The notes beneath the pieces were generated by a model, which did no database searches, was not told the DNA's origin, and saw only the letters and a list, made by a program, of their open reading frames with translations. Shown in pieces: positions 36,308-46,183 of a stretch of DNA of 64,000 nt. Position numbers and translations under genes: made by a program. The stretch lies in the NCBI RefSeq assembly GCF_004570865.1, contig NZ_SPQS01000003.1, forward strand, positions 248,001 to 312,000, written 5' to 3'. Source of the stretch: Bradyrhizobium frederickii. GTDB lineage: Bacteria > Pseudomonadota > Alphaproteobacteria > Rhizobiales > Xanthobacteraceae. Every line of letters starts with the position of its first letter. The stretch's first letter is position 1.

Positions 36308-36793
36308 ATGATGGAACGGCTCGACTCCTGGAAACTCGCCCTTGAACGGCTGCGGTCGGCGCCATCCGCCGACTTCGCCGAGGCGGGCCGGCTCGTGGCC
36401 GAGATCGCGCGGTCGAGCGTCGACGCCACGCTGCGTCAGGCGGCGGAGCAGGCGCTTCCGGTGCTGCGCCAGGCGGTCGACAATGACGATCACGGCGTCA
36501 CGCTGGCGGCGCAGCGCCGTCTCGGCGTGGTGCTCGAGGTCGTCCATGATCTGACCGCGCCGCGCTTCGGCCGCCGCAACGCCATGCCGAAGCAGATGTC
36601 CAGGGAGGACCGCGCGCGCAAGGTGCTCGGCCTGCCGCTCGCGGTGCAGCTGACCTGCGAGGACATCAACCAGGCCTATCGCCGCGCGGCCAAGGGCATG
36701 CATCCCGACCAGGGCGGCAGCGCGCAAGCCTTCATCGACCTCGCCGCCGCGCGCGATCTCCTGATCCATCCCGGCGCGCACAAGGACGCGTGA
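36308..36793 (+). CDS. J-domain-containing protein
   Basis: A 161-residue protein with a helical N-terminal half (residues 1-90, Ala/Arg/Leu-rich) and a C-terminal J-domain with the HPD motif at 132-134 (GMHPDQGG). KVLGLPLAVQLTCEDINQAYRRAA is the preceding helix II. A C-terminal J-domain without G/F or Zn-finger regions is type III, implying a specific client or membrane partner for DnaK. ATG 36308 follows an in-frame TTG at 36290; no strong ribosome site is present. It is not part of a dnaK operon here. Confidence 0.8.
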   Translation: MMERLDSWKLALERLRSAPSADFAEAGRLVAEIARSSVDATLRQAAEQALPVLRQAVDNDDHGVTLAAQRRLGVVLEVVHDLTAPRFGRRNAMPKQMSREDRARKVLGLPLAVQLTCEDINQAYRRAAKGMHPDQGGSAQAFIDLAAARDLLIHPGAHKDA

Positions 36794-36812
36794 GCGTGCT
36801 TGGCGATATCTC

Positions 36813-36930
36813 GTAGGGTGGGCAAAGGCGCGACGCGCCGTGCCCACCATGTTCGTCACGAGAGGCATTCGTGGGCACGCTTCCGCCTTCGCTCTACGAG
36901 CTACGGCGGACAAGTCGCTTTGCCCACCCA
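36813..36930. repeat. Dispersed palindromic repeat, family E
   Basis: GTAGGGTGGGCAAAGGCGCG on the left with GCCGTGCCCACC, and GTGGGCAC plus CTTTGCCCACCC on the right. A tighter copy is at 39152-39259. It lies between the J-domain gene and the secreted mini-protein gene; nothing else is seen in this gap. Confidence 0.85.
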
Positions 36931-37007
36931 ACGACATCTCGGAAATCAAACCGGGCAAGGACGCATGCCCGCGTCCTTGCCCGGCTCTTCGTCCGCCGAT
37001 CGAATTC

Positions 37008-37259
37008 TTACCAGGTGCAGCTGCCGCTCTTGAGCGCGGCGTCCTTCACCGCGAGCGCGTCGATGAAGGTCGGTACGCTTGCACTGGCGCGATGATAGCC
37101 GGCCGGCCACGGCGTGGTCGGGATGCTCTCGTCCCAGATCTGGCAGAAGCCGGTGTCCTGCCAGCGGATCAGGTGATAGCTGGCCTCGGCGGGGCTCGCC
37201 GCGACGAAGGCGGTGACGGCGAGGCCGGCGGCAGCGCACAGCAGGGAAATACGACGCAT
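37008..37259 (-). CDS. Secreted mini-protein, paralogue 1
   Basis: An 83-residue protein with signal peptide 1-25 (AEAS) and mature text YHLIRWQDTGFCQIWDESI, then a Ser/Val-rich stretch and C-terminal SGSCTW. Two cysteines could form one disulfide. The gene at 37500 encodes a clear paralogue. I do not recognise the family beyond being rhizobial. ATG 37259 has TGAGGAGC upstream. It is probably a periplasmic or envelope peptide-sized protein. Confidence 0.75.
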   Translation of the reverse strand: MRRISLLCAAAGLAVTAFVAASPAEASYHLIRWQDTGFCQIWDESIPTTPWPAGYHRASASVPTFIDALAVKDAALKSGSCTW

Positions 37260-37499
37260 GATCAGCTCCTCAAATGAATGATGTGATGCGCCTCCCGGCA
37301 ATGACGGGGAGGGCTGGTGCCGGACGCTCTTGGTGGATGCGCCCCGGACAAGATGTGAGTAGTTCCGCCTGCCGATCAGGTTCAACGAACGCGCGCGGGA
37401 GATGGCCGGTATCGGACGAAAATGCGCGGGTCCCGCAAAAGGAAAAGGGCGGACCGCCCGCGCGATCCGCCCTTGAGATCCGCGTCTGTCGCGGCGAGC

Positions 37500-37760
37500 C
37501 TAGAGCGTGCAGCGGCGCTCGCCGCGCAACTTGATCTGGAGGTCGGACGCCTGCTGGAAGGTCGGGACCGGCTTGCTGACGACCTTGTAGGTCGACACGC
37601 CCCATTGGAACGGCTTGACCTGCAGGTCCTCGTTCCAGACCTGGCAGATGCCGGTGTTGTCCCAGCGGATCACGTAATAGCCGATCTTGGCGGACGCGGG
37701 CACGGCGAACACGGAACTAAAAATTCCGGCAACGGCACAGAGGGCGAGAACGCGACGCAT
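37500..37760 (-). CDS. Secreted mini-protein, paralogue 2
   Basis: An 86-residue paralogue of the 37008 product: signal peptide 1-23 (ASAK), the shared core YYVIRWDNTGICQVWNED, the shared SKPVPTFQQA-like region, and a final cysteine (RRCTL). The Trp-rich IRW-x2-TG-x-CQ-x-W motif is the family signature. ATG 37760 has AGGAGATA upstream. The 240 bases between the paralogues hold no further gene or clear hairpin. Confidence 0.78.
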   Translation of the reverse strand: MRRVLALCAVAGIFSSVFAVPASAKIGYYVIRWDNTGICQVWNEDLQVKPFQWGVSTYKVVSKPVPTFQQASDLQIKLRGERRCTL

Positions 37761-37873
37761 GAAATATCTCCTGAAGGGAAGGTGAGAGCAAAACTGGTGC
37801 GGCAAAACAGTGCGGCTGGCAAGCCGGGCGGCGGTCGATCACAGATATGTCAGCCGGGCGCCCGCCGTTCGGG

Positions 37874-38260
37874 CTAGCCCTTCGCCAGCGAGGCCACCGC
37901 CTCGATCTCGATCAGCATCTTCGGATCGGGCAGCGCCTGCACCACGCAGGTGGTGCGCGCCGGGTAGGGCGGCGGGCCGAAGGCGCCGGCATAGAGCGCG
38001 TTCATGGCGGCGACGTCGGAGCCGCGGGTCAAGAGCACGTTGACCTTGGCGAGGTCGCGGAAGGTGGCGCCGGCCTCGTCCAGCACGCGCTTGATGTTGA
38101 CGACGACATTGGCGAACTGCGCCTCGAAACCGTCCGGCAGCGCGCCATGGGCATCGAAGCCGGGAATGCCCGAGATGAACAGGAGATCGCCGACCCGCGT
38201 CGCAAAGGACAGCGGCGGCGCCTTGACGTGCGGCGGGGGCGCGAAATGCTGGATCGGCAT
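37874..38260 (-). CDS. RidA family protein
   Basis: A 128-residue Rid-family protein expected to hydrolyse reactive imine/enamine intermediates from PLP enzymes. LLFISGIPGFDAHG, FANVVVNIKRVLDEAGA and the FGPPPYPARTTCVV segment, with its conserved Arg, are diagnostic. The C-terminal IEIEAVASL ends the last strand. ATG 38260 (MPIQHF) has GAGGTGATCCC upstream; longer frames to 38560 lie in repeat sequence. Confidence 0.9.
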   Translation of the reverse strand: MPIQHFAPPPHVKAPPLSFATRVGDLLFISGIPGFDAHGALPDGFEAQFANVVVNIKRVLDEAGATFRDLAKVNVLLTRGSDVAAMNALYAGAFGPPPYPARTTCVVQALPDPKMLIEIEAVASLAKG

Positions 38261-38451
38261 GGGATCACCTCGGACGGTCGTTGACGCCAGAAGCGTAGCG
38301 GCAGGCGCGGGGCGCTCAAACCGAAAAATGCGAAAACAACCCCATGCACAGTAGAAAAAAAGAGGCGTGTCAATGAGTTCGGAAATAAGGAAGTAGACCT
38401 TTGACCCGTCGGGCAAAGCGCTGGCACAATGGCGGCAGTGTCGCGGAAGTT

Positions 38452-38593
38452 CGCCTCTCCCCGCGTGCGGGGAGAGGCCGGAATTTGCGTGAGCAGATTC
38501 CGGGTGAGGGGAGCTTCCGCGAGTCCCGCTGTCACCGCTTATGCGGAGAGAGCGCCTCACCCCAGCCCTCTCCCCGCAAGAACGGGGCGAGGG
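38452..38593. repeat. Dispersed palindromic repeat, family D
   Basis: GCCTCTCCCCGCGTGCGGGG left and CCCTCTCCCCGCAAGAACGGGG right, with GGTGAGGGGAGCTTCC and CGCCTCACCCCAGC inner arms. It fills much of the 446-base gap between ridA-like and the next gene; the remaining 38261-38451 shows an A run but no gene. Confidence 0.8.
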
Positions 38594-38706
38594 AGCCGAC
38601 CGGGCGCACCTTGCGCCTCACCCCATCATGTTGCCGCCCCGATCGATCGGGTAGATTCGCCGCGACTGATTCGATTCCCCCTAAAAGACAGCCCCCGGAG
38701 ACATCC

Positions 38707-39141
38707 ATGAAGCTCGCATCCACCTTCCGCGCCGCGCTGGTCGCCATCGCCGCCCTGGCCGGACTTTCGACCGCGGCAGAGGCCGACAGCGGTTTCGTGA
38801 CGCTGACGATCTACAAGGCGGGCTGGATCATCGGCGGCTCCGGCGGCTCGGGCGTCCTCAACTTCCGCGGCCGCAATTATGGGCTCTCGACCGGCGGCCT
38901 CGACTACGGCCTCGTGTTCGGCGGCTCCAAGACCGTGCTGCGCGGCCGCGTCAGCAACATCAACCGCCCCTCCGACGTCGCCGGAGTCTACGGCGCCGCC
39001 GGTGCCGGCCTTGCCGTCGGCGCCGGCGCCCGCGCCATCGTGCTGACCAACCAGAAGGGCGCGGTGCTGGAGCTGTCGGGCACGCAGGTCGGGTTGATGG
39101 CGAACGCCGATCTCAGCGGCCTTGCGATCACGATGCGGTAA
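38707..39141 (+). CDS. Hypothetical secreted Gly/Ala-rich protein
   Basis: A 144-residue protein with signal peptide 1-26 (AEADS). The mature part alternates Gly-rich turns and short strands (AGWIIGGSGGSGVLNFRG, GLDYGLVFGGSK, GAAGAGLAVGAGARAI), which suggests a beta-rich, possibly membrane-associated fold similar in flavour to lipid-binding SYLF or EipA-like proteins, but the match is not good enough to name. ATG 38707 has CCCGGAGAC upstream. Function unknown. Confidence 0.7.
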   Translation: MKLASTFRAALVAIAALAGLSTAAEADSGFVTLTIYKAGWIIGGSGGSGVLNFRGRNYGLSTGGLDYGLVFGGSKTVLRGRVSNINRPSDVAGVYGAAGAGLAVGAGARAIVLTNQKGAVLELSGTQVGLMANADLSGLAITMR

Positions 39142-39151
39142 AGCGAGCTGC

Positions 39152-39259
39152 CGTAGGGTGGGCAAAGGCGCGCCTCTCGCGCGCCGTGCCCACGGTTCTG
39201 CCGGATCGTGCCGAGAGATGGTGGGCACGGCGCAAGAGCGCCTTTGCCCACCCTACGAC
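39152..39259. repeat. Dispersed palindromic repeat, family E
   Basis: CGTAGGGTGGGCAAAGGCGC on the left is matched by GCGCCTTTGCCCACCCTACG on the right, a 20-base perfect arm pair, with GCCGTGCCCAC / GTGGGCACGGC inside. The right end supplies the stop codon of the minus-strand glycosylase gene. Confidence 0.9.
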
Positions 39260-39825
39260 TTGATCCACGCCGCCAGCTCCCGCCACGGCTCCAGCGTCCA
39301 ATGCCCGGAGGCTGCACCCGACGGCGACGGCAGCACGAAGATCTCCGGCCAGCTTTCATCCCGTGCCTGCCGCCCCAGCGCAATCGCGCGCGACGGCCGG
39401 CCGTAAAACAAGCTCGCCGCCTTCTTGCTCGTGAACGCGATCGTCCGCGGCCGATATGTTTGCATCTTCGCCCTGAAGCCTGGCACGTCGATCGTCTCCG
39501 CCGCGATCTGGTGATCCATCCCCGCGCCCGTCTTGCAGAGATCGGTGAAGCCGATCCCGAGTTCGATCAGGCTAGCGAACTCGCTCGGCTGATAGCGCCG
39601 CGGCGTGATCCCGGCCTCATGGAGCGCGCGCCAGAAGCGGTTGCCGGGATGGGCGTAATAGTGCCCGAGCTCGGCCGAGCGCGTCGAGGCGGCGGTGCCG
39701 ACGAAGACGAGGCGGAGGTTGGGATGGAGCTGGTCGGGGAGCCGGTGGGAGGTGGTATCAGACAAGTTGCGGGTCCGTGGCGTGGAACTGGCAGTTAAAG
39801 CTGTCGTGCGTTTCGTTCGCCCCAC
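39253..39825 (-). CDS. Mismatch-specific DNA glycosylase (Mug/TDG-like)
   Basis: A 190-residue uracil-DNA glycosylase-superfamily protein. The N-terminal core VFVGTAAS, then GHYYAHPGNRFWRALHEAG, and the second motif LPSPSGAAS are Mug/TDG-like, so it should excise uracil or ethenocytosine from mismatches. Motif 1 reads GTAAS where classical Mug has GINPG with the catalytic Asn, so the chemistry may differ or follow another family. The first about 30 residues are low in conservation; the true start could be slightly later than 39825. The stop codon TAG falls in a family E repeat. Confidence 0.82.
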   Translation of the reverse strand: MGRTKRTTALTASSTPRTRNLSDTTSHRLPDQLHPNLRLVFVGTAASTRSAELGHYYAHPGNRFWRALHEAGITPRRYQPSEFASLIELGIGFTDLCKTGAGMDHQIAAETIDVPGFRAKMQTYRPRTIAFTSKKAASLFYGRPSRAIALGRQARDESWPEIFVLPSPSGAASGHWTLEPWRELAAWIKS

Positions 39826-39909
39826 GAGTGTTCTATCTATCCTTCACGCTGTTGCGGTAGGTTGGGCAAGATGCGTGAGGCATGCCCGCCAGCCTCATCG
39901 GGGTAAAGG

Positions 39910-40395
39910 ATGCAAGATCAATTCGATTGGCCCGAGCCAGAGCACGAAGCGGACAAGGTCATTCTTCGCAACGTCCGCGATTTTGGTTGTCATATCGTTG
40001 GCATCCCTGGCGCCAGTCCACCATTTGCCTTTTCAATTGGCCTGTATCTGAACTATGGCCACCCCGAGCTCATCATGTTCGGCCAGAGTTCCGAAAATGC
40101 GTCGGCCATCATCAATCTCATTCGCGATCGGGTGGCGTCTGGTCAGAAATTCGCCGACGGCGACATTTCCGACGACATGCTGGAGAACGACTACAAGCTC
40201 GGCTTCTGGCAGGTGCCGTTCGCGGCCTATCCCGAGTATCTCGGCACCGCGATCTGGTTCTACTGGAAATCCCGGCTCGCATTCCCCTGTCTCCAGGTCA
40301 TCTGGCAGGACGTCGATCGGCGTTTCCCTTGGGAAGCGGAATGCTCGTCCGCTGTCAAAGGGCAGCAGCCATTGTTGAAGAACATGGTTCTTTGA
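39910..40395 (+). CDS. DUF4262 family protein
   Basis: A 161-residue cytoplasmic protein of the DUF4262 family. VRDFGCHIVGIPGASPPFAF, SIGLYLNYGHPELIMFGQ and the later CLQVIWQDVDRRFPWE are family-typical. DUF4262 proteins occur widely in actinobacteria and proteobacteria without known function. Its codon use is less GC-biased than neighbours, hinting at transfer. ATG 39910 has GGGGTAAAGG upstream. Confidence 0.85.
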   Translation: MQDQFDWPEPEHEADKVILRNVRDFGCHIVGIPGASPPFAFSIGLYLNYGHPELIMFGQSSENASAIINLIRDRVASGQKFADGDISDDMLENDYKLGFWQVPFAAYPEYLGTAIWFYWKSRLAFPCLQVIWQDVDRRFPWEAECSSAVKGQQPLLKNMVL

Positions 40396-40408
40396 AGCGA
40401 CGTCTCGC

Positions 40409-40434
40409 AAAAAAGCCGGGCTGTCCGCCCGGCC
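40409..40434 (-). terminator. Rho-independent terminator of the thiamine operon
   Basis: GCCGGGC at 40415-40421 pairs with GCCCGGC at 40427-40433; on the minus strand the hairpin is followed by TTTTTT (40409-40414). It lies 50 bases past the thiC stop. A second palindrome, ATGCCCGGG-TCAAG-CCCGGGCAT at 40444-40467, stands between them. Confidence 0.82.
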
Positions 40435-40483
40435 TTCTAGATGGATGCCCGGGTCAAGCCCGGGCATGAAGAACGGAGGGCCC

Positions 40484-42400
<1,917 letters not shown>

Positions 42401-42431
42401 TTAGTTTCGCTGCGCGGGCGTCGATTCCAGC

Positions 42432-42530
42432 TGTCATCCCCGCGAAAGCGGGGATCCAGTACTCCGAGGCGGTGCGGCCAGAGCCGAGAAGCCGCGGCGT
42501 ACTGGATCGCCCGGTCAAGCCGGGCGATGA
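42432..42530. repeat. Dispersed palindromic repeat, family B, inside the thi operon
   Basis: TGTCATCCCCGCGAAAGCGG left and CGGTCAAGCCGGGCGATGAC right, with GGGATCCAGTACTCC / GCGTACTGGATC inner arms. It lies between thiE and thiC and is nearly identical, in the same orientation, to 43985-44085. Confidence 0.9.
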
Positions 42531-42562
42531 CGGCGGAGTATTTAGGGAGAGCCGGACATGCA

Positions 42563-43171
42563 TCACGCCGCCTCCTGCGACAGGCCGAGCCATTGCCGCA
42601 CGCGGGCGTCCGGGTCGGGGTTCTGCGTGACGTCGCTGACCACCGCGATCGAATCCGCGCCGGCGGCAAAGATCTCCGCGGCGTGCTCGAACTTGATGCC
42701 GCCGATGGCGACCAGCGGGATATCGCCGATGCGCTGCTTCCATTCGGTGATCTTCGGAATGCCCTGCGGCTCGAAGCGCATCGATTTGAGTGTGGTGAAG
42801 AAGATCGGGCCGAGGGCGACGTAATCGGGCTTGGCTTCGAGCGCGGTTTCAAGCTCGGCATCGTCATGCGTGGAGATGCCAAGTGACAGGCCCGCCTCGC
42901 GGATCGCCTTGAGGTCGGCCTCGGCGAGATCCTCCTGGCCGAGATGCAGATATTTGGCGCCGGCGACGATCGCGGCGCGCCAATAATCGTTCACGACCAG
43001 CTTGGCTTGCGTGCCCTGGGTGATCGCCAGCGCGTCGGTGACCATCTGCAAGGCCTGGCCGTCGTCAAGCTCCTTGGCGCGCAGCTGGATGGTGCCGACG
43101 CCGAGCCTGGTCAGGCGCTCGACCCACGCCAGGCTGTCGACGACGGGATAGAATCGATCAGGATACGGCAT
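42563..43171 (-). CDS. thiE: Thiamine phosphate synthase
   Basis: A 202-residue ThiE that joins HMP-PP and the thiazole phosphate to make thiamine phosphate. [12 protein letters not shown] supplies the HMP-PP-binding QLRx[23 protein letters not shown] the Mg/pyrophosphate site, and [27 protein letters not shown] the phosphate loop. ATG 43171 is the likely start and overlaps the last 14 bases of thiG, showing translational coupling. It is somewhat shorter and more divergent than E. coli ThiE but has all motifs. Confidence 0.93.
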   Translation of the reverse strand: MPYPDRFYPVVDSLAWVERLTRLGVGTIQLRAKELDDGQALQMVTDALAITQGTQAKLVVNDYWRAAIVAGAKYLHLGQEDLAEADLKAIREAGLSLGISTHDDAELETALEAKPDYVALGPIFFTTLKSMRFEPQGIPKITEWKQRIGDIPLVAIGGIKFEHAAEIFAAGADSIAVVSDVTQNPDPDARVRQWLGLSQEAA

Positions 43172-43940
43172 GCCAGAACGGGGTCCCAACGACAGGGGTG
43201 GAGGGGGAGGCGAAGTCGCGGGCGTTCATCAGCCCGGCCTCGAAGGCGGTGCGGCCGGCCTCGATTCCGAGGCGGAAGGCCTTGGCCATCGCGACCGGGT
43301 CCGCGGCCTTTGCGATCGCGGTGTTGAGCAGCACGGCATCAAAGCCGAGCTCCAGCGCCTGCGCCGCGTGGCTGGGCGCGCCCAGGCCGGCATCGACCAC
43401 CAGCGTGATGTCGGGCAGCCGGTCGCGCATCAGCTTCAGCGCATCGCGATTGGTGATGCCCTTCGCGCTGCCGATCGGCGCTGCCCACGGCATCACCACC
43501 CTGCAGCCGGCATCGACCAGGCGGTTGGCGACCGAGAGATCCTCGGTGCAATAGGGGAACACTTCAAAGCCGTCCTTGATCAGGATTGCGGCGGCTTCGA
43601 CCAGGCCGACGACGTCGGGCTGCAGCGTGTCGTTGTCGGCGATGACCTCGAGCTTGATCCAATTGGTGCCGAACAGCTCACGCGCGAGCTTGGCGGTGGT
43701 CACCGCCTCGCGCACGGTGCGGCATCCCGCGGTGTTCGGCAGCACTGTCACGTCGAGCTCGCGGATCAGCTTCCAGAACGCATCCCCGGTCTTGCCGCCC
43801 GCGGATTCGCGCCGCAGCGACACCGTGACGATGCTGGCGCCGGAGGCGCGGATCGCTTCCTGCATGATCGCCGGCGAGGGATAGAGCGCGCTGCCGATCA
43901 AAAGGCGCGAGGCGAAGGTCTTGCCGTAGAAGGTCACCAT
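43158..43940 (-). CDS. thiG: Thiazole synthase
   Basis: A 260-residue ThiG barrel that forms the thiazole phosphate from DXP, dehydroglycine and ThiS-thiocarboxylate. The Schiff-base lysine is in WIKLEVI (about residue 95), with [11 protein letters not shown] and [25 protein letters not shown] phosphate-binding text ([13 protein letters not shown]). ATG 43940 follows GGAGACACC. The 3' end overlaps thiE by 14 bases. A family B repeat separates it from thiS. Confidence 0.96.
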   Translation of the reverse strand: MVTFYGKTFASRLLIGSALYPSPAIMQEAIRASGASIVTVSLRRESAGGKTGDAFWKLIRELDVTVLPNTAGCRTVREAVTTAKLARELFGTNWIKLEVIADNDTLQPDVVGLVEAAAILIKDGFEVFPYCTEDLSVANRLVDAGCRVVMPWAAPIGSAKGITNRDALKLMRDRLPDITLVVDAGLGAPSHAAQALELGFDAVLLNTAIAKAADPVAMAKAFRLGIEAGRTAFEAGLMNARDFASPSTPVVGTPFWHAVS

Positions 43941-43984
43941 GTTGAAGGTGTCTCCTTGAAGGACGGTGTCAGCCCAGATGTTGC

Positions 43985-44085
43985 TGTCATCCCCGCGAAG
44001 GCGGGGATCCAGTACTCCGCGGCAGCGCGGCTAGAAACGTGAAGCCGCGGCGTACTGGATCGCCCGGTCAAGCCGGGCGATGACA
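43985..44085. repeat. Dispersed palindromic repeat, family B, inside the thi operon
   Basis: TGTCATCCCCGCGAAGGCGG left and CGGTCAAGCCGGGCGATGACA right, with the same inner arms as the copy at 42432. It lies between thiS and thiG. Confidence 0.9.
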
Positions 44086-44112
44086 GCGGAGTGCTTGGTG
44101 AGAGCATCCCGC

Positions 44113-44310
44113 TCACCCTCCCTGCCGCGGCGTGATGATCTCGATCTCGTCGCCGGCTTTCAAGCTCGTCTCGGCCCAGCGGCTCTTCGGCACGACGTCG
44201 TAGTTGAGCGCGATCGCGAAATGGGTGCCCTCGTAGTCGAGCTCGGAGAGCAGCGCATCGACGCTGGCCGCGTTCACCTCGCGCTGCTCGCCGTTGACGA
44301 TCAAACGCAT
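44113..44310 (-). CDS. thiS: Sulfur carrier protein ThiS
   Basis: A 65-residue ubiquitin-like sulfur carrier ending in the required Gly-Gly (ITPRQGG). MRLIVNGEQREV and FAIALNYDVVPKSRW, and KAGDEIEIITP match the family. Its C-terminal thiocarboxylate donates sulfur to ThiG. ATG 44310 lies 7 bases after the thiO stop, so the two are cotranscribed. thiF is not in the window. Confidence 0.95.
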   Translation of the reverse strand: MRLIVNGEQREVNAASVDALLSELDYEGTHFAIALNYDVVPKSRWAETSLKAGDEIEIITPRQGG

Positions 44311-44317
44311 GGCACGA

Positions 44318-45340
44318 TCACCCGCATTGCATCACCTCATTGTCGATCTGGCCGCGCTCGACATAGGCGAGCGTCAGCTCGGCGAGCGCAGGCGCGATCA
44401 GGAAGCCGTGGCGGTAGAGGCCGTTGACGGAGATCGTCCTACCGCGAATGCCGATGCGCGGCAGATTGTCGGGATAAGCGGGACGAAGCCCCGAGCCGAA
44501 CTCGACGATGCGGGCTTCGCCGAACGCCGGGTGCACGGTGTAGGCTGCGCCCAGGAGCTCCAGCGCGGAGCGGACGCTGACGCCGGTGTCCTCGGACTCG
44601 ATCGAGGTCGCGCCCAGCATGAACAGATTGTTCTCGCGCGGGATCACGTAGAGCGGCCAGCGCGGATGCATCAGCCGCACCGGGCGCGCAAGCTGCACCT
44701 CGGCCGTCTCGATCAGGATCATCTCGCCCTTGACGCCGCGAAGCTCGCTCTGCTCGTCGCGGGCACCGAGGCCGCGGCAGTCGATCACGATGCGGTCAGG
44801 GTCCTTGGCGAGATCATTCGCGGTCACGTCGCTTTCGAACTTGATGGTGCCGCCGGCGGCGCGGATGCGCTCATGCAGCTGCGGCAGCACGCGGCGCGGC
44901 TCGACATGGCCCTCGGCCGGGAAGAACAGCGCGTCGCGGAAGCGGCCTTCCAGCGATGGCTCGAGCTCGGCGAGGCCGGCGGCGTCGAGCCGGCGGTGGT
45001 CCTCGGTCATGCGCGCAAAGCGCTCGAAGTCGTTGCGCTCGCGCGGATGGGCGACGACGAGCGAGCCGTTGAACGGCGTGTCGGGCAGCTCGCGCCGCCA
45101 GATGTCGAGGGAGCGCAGCCCCAGGCGGCTGATGATGGGTTCGGCGATTTCCGCCTCGCAATAGGGCGCGAGCATGCCGCCGGCCCAATGGCTGGTGGCG
45201 TCCGTCATCGCCTCGTCACCGCGCTCGTGCAAGGTCACGGCATGACCGGCCTGCGCGAACAGCAGGGCCTGCCAAGCTCCCGCGATGCCTGCGCCGATGA
45301 TGGATACCGGGGAATCCGGTCGCTTGGTCTTCTGCAACAT
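44318..45340 (-). CDS. thiO: Glycine oxidase ThiO
   Basis: A 340-residue FAD-dependent amine oxidase of the DAO family. The dinucleotide-binding motif is VSIIGAGIAGAWQA at residues about 12-25; HWAGGMLAPYCEAE and GLRPAYPDNLPRIG are ThiO-typical. It makes the iminoacetate (dehydroglycine) needed by ThiG. ATG 45340 follows CAGGG, and the preceding AAGGGAC is part of the TPP riboswitch closing stem, linking translation to TPP. It is the first gene of the operon. Confidence 0.94.
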   Translation of the reverse strand: MLQKTKRPDSPVSIIGAGIAGAWQALLFAQAGHAVTLHERGDEAMTDATSHWAGGMLAPYCEAEIAEPIISRLGLRSLDIWRRELPDTPFNGSLVVAHPRERNDFERFARMTEDHRRLDAAGLAELEPSLEGRFRDALFFPAEGHVEPRRVLPQLHERIRAAGGTIKFESDVTANDLAKDPDRIVIDCRGLGARDEQSELRGVKGEMILIETAEVQLARPVRLMHPRWPLYVIPRENNLFMLGATSIESEDTGVSVRSALELLGAAYTVHPAFGEARIVEFGSGLRPAYPDNLPRIGIRGRTISVNGLYRHGFLIAPALAELTLAYVERGQIDNEVMQCG

Positions 45341-45344
45341 CCCT

Positions 45345-45452
45345 GTCCCTTCGCCGGCATGACCCGGATCAGGTTCAAAGGGTCACCGCGGTCCTGGGCA
45401 GGATTGCCCATTTAGCGGTATCTCAGCTCCTCCTCGGAGCACCCCTCGGAAC
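45345..45452 (-). promoter_or_regulatory. TPP riboswitch (THI box)
   Basis: On the minus strand the conserved elements appear in order: GAGGGGTGC, GAGCTGAGATA, a variable stem with GGGCAATCCTGCCC, and ACCCTTTGAACCTGATCCGG followed by GTCATGCCGGCGAAGGGA. The closing stem pairs GTTCC (45448-45452) with GGGAC (45345-45349). The AAGGGA side overlaps the purine stretch ahead of the thiO ATG, so TPP binding should block translation of the operon. Confidence 0.96.
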
Positions 45453-45503
45453 GGTGCTAATGTAGGACAGTGGGGCGGGGCGGTCAACGCGTGTTGCTGG
45501 GAA

Positions 45504-45630
45504 CCCGACGTGCCCCGGACGCAGCGCATCACGCAGTGGTGCGCTGCAGAGCCGGGGCCCATTTGCGGAGAGAGCACTGGGTCCCGGCTCTGCGCAGCAG
45601 CGTTGCACGCTGCCGCTTGTCCGGGACACG
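45504..45630. repeat. Dispersed palindromic repeat (family G)
   Basis: CCCGACGTGCCCCGGACGCAGC left and CGCTTGTCCGGGACACGGG right, with CGCTGCAGAGCCGGGGCCC and GGGTCCCGGCTCTGCG inner arms. It separates the thi operon leader from the convergent-side SLT gene's stop at 45635. Confidence 0.75.
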
Positions 45631-45634
45631 GGAG

Positions 45635-46183
45635 TTACTTCGAGGCCTGCGCCCGCGCGTTGCGGACGCGCTGAGCCAGCTTTCGGTGCGGGACGTTGCC
45701 GAACATCGGCTGCGGATTGCCGTTCGGCTCGAGCCACGGCTGGCCCATATTGGTCTCGCCGATGTTTGCGACCTGCACGGCTTCCTGCCGCTGGCGCTTG
45801 GCGGCGTAGTAATAGCCGCCGGCGAAATAGCGCACGGCGCGGGCGTGGTCGCCATTGGCGGCGCGATAGGCGCCGGCGAGGTATTTCACGGCATAGGTGA
45901 GGTTGGTGTTGGGATCGCGCAGGCCGGCGGCGTCGCCGGTGTAGCCGACGCCGCGGGCGGTCGCGAGCTTGATCTGCATCAGGCCGATGGTGCCGCCGCG
46001 GCCGACGAGGTGGGGCTGATAGCGGCTCTCGCGCATGATCACGCGGTGCACCAGCGCTTCCGGCACGCCGTTGGCACGGGCGTGGGCCGCGACCATCTCG
46101 GCATATTCGGCTTGGCCGGCGAACGCGGCCTGCGGCAATGTCAGTCCGGCCGCGAGCAGCGCGGCAATGCGTAAAATTTTCAT
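45635..46183 (-). CDS. Lytic transglycosylase domain-containing protein (SLT)
   Basis: A 182-residue exported goose-lysozyme/SLT-type protein: signal peptide 1-22 (AAFAG), catalytic Glu in VIMRESRYQPHLVG (residue about 53), GTIGLMQIKLATARGVGY as the GLMQI motif, and NLTYAVKYLAGAYRAANGDHARAVRYFAGGYY as the N(L)xAG region. The C-terminus has a Lys/Arg-rich tail. It should cleave peptidoglycan glycan strands, often to make room for secretion or flagella. ATG 46183 has AGGAATATCTG upstream; longer frames are unsupported. Confidence 0.9.
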   Translation of the reverse strand: MKILRIAALLAAGLTLPQAAFAGQAEYAEMVAAHARANGVPEALVHRVIMRESRYQPHLVGRGGTIGLMQIKLATARGVGYTGDAAGLRDPNTNLTYAVKYLAGAYRAANGDHARAVRYFAGGYYYAAKRQRQEAVQVANIGETNMGQPWLEPNGNPQPMFGNVPHRKLAQRVRNARAQASK

